A stretch of DNA of 64,000 nucleotides, taken from contig NZ_JAABOS010000001.1 in assembly GCF_010078235.1 (NCBI RefSeq), positions 124,001 to 188,000 on the forward strand, given 5' to 3'. Below are positions 60,514 to 64,000 of this stretch, one piece after another. The translations under genes were made by a program, and so were the position numbers. The notes under the pieces were generated by a model. The model searched no databases and had not been told where the DNA came from. It saw only the letters and a program-made list of their open reading frames with translations. Origin of the DNA: Cognatundibacterium crateris (GTDB lineage Bacteria > Pseudomonadota > Gammaproteobacteria > Burkholderiales > Burkholderiaceae_D). Positions within the stretch are counted from its first letter, which is position 1, and each line of letters opens with the position of its first letter.

Positions 60514-62187
60514 ATGGCAGATATCAGCGCACATCAGGCATTACATCAGACCGCGCATCTGGATACATTCACGCATGCGCATTTACCGCCTGCTGAGCTT
60601 TGGCCTGAGCGCAGTTTTGCTCTGCCTGAACTGCAATACCCGGAACAATTCAACTGTGTCGATGCGTTTTTAGACAAGGCGCTCGATACGCAATTTGCCA
60701 ATAAGTACGCCATCCTGAGTGCAGAGCTGCAATGGACGTATGCTGAATTGCTGGCACAGGTGAATCGCATTGCGCATGTGCTTACCCAGGACATGGGCGT
60801 GATACCGGGTAACCGCGTGTTATTGCGGGGTACTAACCATGCGATGCTGGCAGCCAGTTTTTTAGCGGTGCTGAAAGTTGGTGCAGTCGCCGTACCGACC
60901 ATGCCCTTGCTGCGCGCCAAAGAGCTGGGTGTGATGATAGATAAAGCGCGCATCAGTCATGCGATTTGCGATTTTCATCTGAAAGCGGAGATGGAAGAGG
61001 CGCAGGCCGCGCATCCTGAATTGCGTCAGCTGATTTTTTACCGTGGCGGCGAGCATAGCCTGGAAAGCCGCATGGCTGCTATGCCTGCAGAATTCACCAG
61101 TTTCGCCAGCTATGCCGATGATGTGTGCCTGATCGGTTTCACCTCAGGCACCACCGGCACGCCTAAGGCCACCATGCATTTTCATCGCGATATGCTGGCG
61201 ATCTGCGATTGCTTTCCGCGCTCAGTATTAAAGGTCAGAGAAAGCGATATCTTTATCGGTACCCCGCCGCTGGCATTTACCTTTGGGCTGGGTGGCTTGC
61301 TGTTATTCCCTTTGCGTTATGGCGCGACTACGGTGCTGTCAGAAAAACTGACGCCGGACACTTTGCTGCAAGCGATAGTGCGCTACCAGGCCACGGTCTG
61401 TTTTACTGCGCCGACTTTCTATCGTCAGATGGCACTGTTGGCGAAAGACATGGATTTGCGCTGTTTGCGCGAGACTGTGTCTGCTGGTGAAATGCTGCCG
61501 ATTTCCACCCGTCAGGCCTGGCAGGAAGCGACAGGATTGCGCATGATCGATGGCATCGGTGCGACCGAGATGCTGCATATTTTTATCTCCGCTTCTGGCG
61601 ACGAGGTCAGGCCGGGCGCGACCGGTAAGCCTGTGCCTGGTTATCAGGCCTGCATACTGGACGCCGATGGGCAGCCCGTGTCGCCCGGTGTGGTGGGGCG
61701 GCTGGCGGTTAAGGGGCCGACCGGTTGCCGCTATCTGGCCGATGAGCGTCAGCTTAATTATGTGCATCAGGGCTGGAACCTGACTGGCGATGCCTATGAA
61801 ATGGATAGCGATGGCTATTTTTACTACCGTGCCCGCACCGACGATATGATCATCTCGGCCGGATATAACATCGCTGGTCCCGAAGTGGAGGATGCCATCC
61901 TGCTGCATCCGGCTGTGGCTGAATGCGCGGTGATCGGCATCGCCGACGAGCAGCGTGGCCAATTGGTCAAAGCCTTTATCGTACTGCGTGCCGGACAGGA
62001 AGCCTCTGAGCAGATGGTCAAAGCGATCCAGGATTTTGTCAAACAGTCGATTGCACCTTACAAGTACCCGCGTGCCATCGAATTTCGCAGCAGCCTGCCG
62101 CGTACCGAGACCGGCAAATTGCAGCGTTTCCGCCTGCGTGAAGCCAGCATAACGATACCGCCTGTAGCGCATCAGTCAGGTCAGTGA
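60514..62187 (+). CDS. 2-aminobenzoate/benzoate-CoA ligase family protein
   Basis: A 557-residue acyl-CoA synthetase: the AMP-binding signature GFTSGTTGTPKATMHFHRDM, MIDGIGATEML, the acceptor region YYRARTDDMIISAGYNIAGP, and the catalytic PRTETGKLQRFRLRE with Lys. Similarity to benzoate-CoA ligase and its position 12 bp before the salicylyl/aminobenzoyl-CoA monooxygenase make 2-aminobenzoate the likely substrate. ATG at 60514 is chosen; an upstream TTG (60496) is a weaker start. The GGAGG sits close to this ATG. Confidence 0.88.
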   Translation: MADISAHQALHQTAHLDTFTHAHLPPAELWPERSFALPELQYPEQFNCVDAFLDKALDTQFANKYAILSAELQWTYAELLAQVNRIAHVLTQDMGVIPGNRVLLRGTNHAMLAASFLAVLKVGAVAVPTMPLLRAKELGVMIDKARISHAICDFHLKAEMEEAQAAHPELRQLIFYRGGEHSLESRMAAMPAEFTSFASYADDVCLIGFTSGTTGTPKATMHFHRDMLAICDCFPRSVLKVRESDIFIGTPPLAFTFGLGGLLLFPLRYGATTVLSEKLTPDTLLQAIVRYQATVCFTAPTFYRQMALLAKDMDLRCLRETVSAGEMLPISTRQAWQEATGLRMIDGIGATEMLHIFISASGDEVRPGATGKPVPGYQACILDADGQPVSPGVVGRLAVKGPTGCRYLADERQLNYVHQGWNLTGDAYEMDSDGYFYYRARTDDMIISAGYNIAGPEVEDAILLHPAVAECAVIGIADEQRGQLVKAFIVLRAGQEASEQMVKAIQDFVKQSIAPYKYPRAIEFRSSLPRTETGKLQRFRLREASITIPPVAHQSGQ

Positions 62188-62199
62188 AAGGATAAGAAC

Positions 62200-64000
62200 A
62201 TGAATATTCTGTGTATAGGTGGCGGTCCGGCCGGTTTGTATTTTGCGCTGCTGATGAAGAAGCAAAGACCAGACGCGACGATCACAGTGTTAGAGCGCAA
62301 TCAGCCTTACGATACCTTTGGCTGGGGCGTGGTATTTTCGGATCAGACTCTGGGTAATCTGGAGCAGGCGGATGCAAAGACCGCCGCGCAGATACTGGCA
62401 GCCTTTAATCACTGGGATGATATCGATGTACATTTTAAAGGCCAGCTGGTCAGCTCCGGTGGCCATGGCTTTTGCGGCATAGGCCGCCAGCGTTTGCTCA
62501 ATATTTTGCAACATCGTTGTGAAGAACTCGGTGTGCAACTGGTGTTTAATCAGGACGTCGAGGATGAGCATGAACTGGCGCTGCAATATCAGGCTGACCT
62601 GATCATCGCGGCGGATGGATTGAACAGCCGCCTGCGCAGCAAATATGCATCAGTCTTTCAGCCTGATATTGATACCCGGCGCTGCCGTTTTGTCTGGCTG
62701 GGCACTAAGCAGCGTTTTCCGGCGTTTACTTTTGCGTTTGAAGAGACAGAATTCGGCTGGTTCCAGGCGCATGCCTATCAATACGATGGTGAGACGTCGA
62801 CCTTTATCGTGGAGACGCCGGAAGAAGTCTGGCTGCGCGCCGGGCTGGATCAAATGAGCCAGGAGCAGGCGATACAGTTTTGTGAAAAGCTTTTTGCGCG
62901 CTATTTGAATGGACATGCACTGATGTCGAATGCGCGCCATTTGCGTGGCTCTGCCAACTGGATCAAGTTTCCGCGCATCTTGTGTCAGCGCTGGGTACAT
63001 CATTTGCAGATAGCACAAAAATCTGTGCCCCTGGTACTGATGGGCGACGCTGCTCATACCGCGCATTTCTCTATCGGTTCCGGCACCAAACTGGCACTGG
63101 AAGACGCGATAGAACTGGCGCAGAGCTTTGCAGCACAAGGCGATGCGGATCTGGAGTCGGTCTTGACTCAGTATGAAAGCAAGCGCTCGGTGGAAGTGCT
63201 GAAGATACAAAGTGCGGCGCGTAATTCCATGGAATGGTTTGAAAGCGTGAGCCGTTATTCGCAGCTGCAAGCGCCACAGTTTGCGTATTCCATGCTGACC
63301 CGCAGCCAGCGCCTGTCGCATGAAAACCTGCGTCTGCGTGACCCGGCCTATATCGCCGGACTTGAGCAGGATCTGGCGCAGCAAGCCTTTGCCGCAGCGG
63401 GCCTGCCTCTGCCACAGACTGAGCGGCCAGTGCCGCCGATGCTGACGCCGTTCCGCTTGTGCGAGCTGGTACTGCCTAACCGCATCGTGGTCTCGCCGAT
63501 GGCACAGTATTCGGCACAGGATGGCGTGGTCGGTGATTATCATCTGGTGCATCTGGGCAGCCGTGCGATGGGCGGTGCCGGATTGGTGATGGCAGAGATG
63601 ACTTGCGTATCCGCCGATGCGCGTATCACGCCAGCTTGTCCGGGGCTGTATGCCGATGCGCATATCGCTGCCTGGCAGCGTGTGGTCGATTTTGTGCATA
63701 CCCGCAGCACTGCAAAAATCGGTGTGCAGCTTGGTCATGCCGGCGCTAAAGGCGCGACCCGGGTCGCCTGGGAAGGCATCGATCAGCCGCTGGCAGAAGG
63801 TGGCTGGCCTTTGATCTCGGCTTCAGAACAGCAGTATCTCCCTGGTATCTCAGCACTCGCAACCGCAGCTACCGCAGCGCAGTTACAGCAGGTCTTAAAC
63901 GACTTTGTTTCCGCCACCCGGCGTGCCGATGCAGCCGGATTCGACTGGCTGGAATTACATTGCGCACACGGTTATTTCTTATCCAGTTTTATTTCACCGC
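62200..64000 (+). CDS. 2-aminobenzoyl-CoA/salicylyl-CoA monooxygenase-reductase (partial)
   Basis: Cut by the window end after 600 codons; no stop seen. The N-terminal part is an FAD hydroxylase ([40 protein letters not shown]). The second part is an old-yellow-enzyme-like reductase that begins [20 protein letters not shown] and continues with [18 protein letters not shown]. This two-domain arrangement is that of 2-aminobenzoyl-CoA monooxygenase/reductase, which hydroxylates and reduces the ring in the aerobic anthranilate-CoA pathway of Azoarcus. Salicylyl-CoA 5-hydroxylase is the sister annotation. Confidence 0.9.
   Translation, partial: MNILCIGGGPAGLYFALLMKKQRPDATITVLERNQPYDTFGWGVVFSDQTLGNLEQADAKTAAQILAAFNHWDDIDVHFKGQLVSSGGHGFCGIGRQRLLNILQHRCEELGVQLVFNQDVEDEHELALQYQADLIIAADGLNSRLRSKYASVFQPDIDTRRCRFVWLGTKQRFPAFTFAFEETEFGWFQAHAYQYDGETSTFIVETPEEVWLRAGLDQMSQEQAIQFCEKLFARYLNGHALMSNARHLRGSANWIKFPRILCQRWVHHLQIAQKSVPLVLMGDAAHTAHFSIGSGTKLALEDAIELAQSFAAQGDADLESVLTQYESKRSVEVLKIQSAARNSMEWFESVSRYSQLQAPQFAYSMLTRSQRLSHENLRLRDPAYIAGLEQDLAQQAFAAAGLPLPQTERPVPPMLTPFRLCELVLPNRIVVSPMAQYSAQDGVVGDYHLVHLGSRAMGGAGLVMAEMTCVSADARITPACPGLYADAHIAAWQRVVDFVHTRSTAKIGVQLGHAGAKGATRVAWEGIDQPLAEGGWPLISASEQQYLPGISALATAATAAQLQQVLNDFVSATRRADAAGFDWLELHCAHGYFLSSFISP

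Overview
The window is a piece of a betaproteobacterial chromosome. Gene content and order point to the Burkholderiales, most probably Oxalobacteraceae (an Undibacterium- or Janthinobacterium-like organism): trxB / ftsK-lolA-rarA-serS, clpB, and pyrG-kdsA-eno-ftsB are typical of that group. This placement is inferred from gene order and protein style, not from a search. Most of the DNA is ordinary, densely packed core genome. There is one clearly foreign, AT-rich, decayed island and one cluster of small accessory genes.

Region by region: 1-7.1 kb holds trxB (minus) divergent from ftsK, lolA, rarA and serS. 7.1-11.5 kb holds an EAL-CBS-GGDEF cyclic-di-GMP protein, a short minus-strand gene remnant, and a two-gene unit of a Tat-exported nitroreductase-like lipoprotein and a membrane-anchored DUF protein. 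After udk (11.9 kb) comes the island, about 12.7-16.55 kb. It contains an orphan minus-strand terminator, the 3' fragment of a lost minus-strand gene, an intact AIPR-family (abortive infection / phage resistance) gene with a PD-(D/E)xK-like N terminus, a phage holin pseudogene, and a P4-type tyrosine integrase pseudogene lying directly against tRNA-Ser(CGA). I read this as a degraded integrative element in which the defence-type gene is the only intact survivor.

16.7-24.2 kb: a signalling unit (periplasmic PhnD-like binding protein, hybrid histidine kinase, phosphopantetheinyl transferase overlapping the kinase by 8 bp), then moeA-moaD-moaE-crcB and a response regulator. 24.2-29 kb: a BlaI-type repressor with a palindromic operator, a BlaR1-like M56 metallopeptidase fused to an S11 penicillin-binding-type serine peptidase (an unusual architecture), and a TonB-dependent receptor. 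29-34.4 kb: prolyl iminopeptidase, a putative methyltransferase, clpB with a recognisable heat-shock promoter, and a 187-bp inverted-repeat element inserted before a small membrane protein gene. 34.4-44 kb: AraC regulator divergent from an MFS exporter, rraA, and a TetR-controlled RND tripartite efflux operon with a perfect 16-bp operator palindrome.

44.1-48.0 kb is an all-minus-strand run of small lipoprotein, membrane and hypothetical genes plus an ankyrin-repeat remnant. A Phd/VapC-type toxin-antitoxin pair follows. 49-55.6 kb has an ABM-domain protein, an XRE regulator, a TatD nuclease, ComEC, an alpha/beta hydrolase and an LpxR-like outer membrane protein. 55.9-60.4 kb is the pyrG-kdsA-eno-ftsB core cluster. 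The window ends inside an aerobic 2-aminobenzoate (anthranilate) CoA-thioester pathway: a CoA ligase followed by a two-domain monooxygenase/reductase cut by the window edge.
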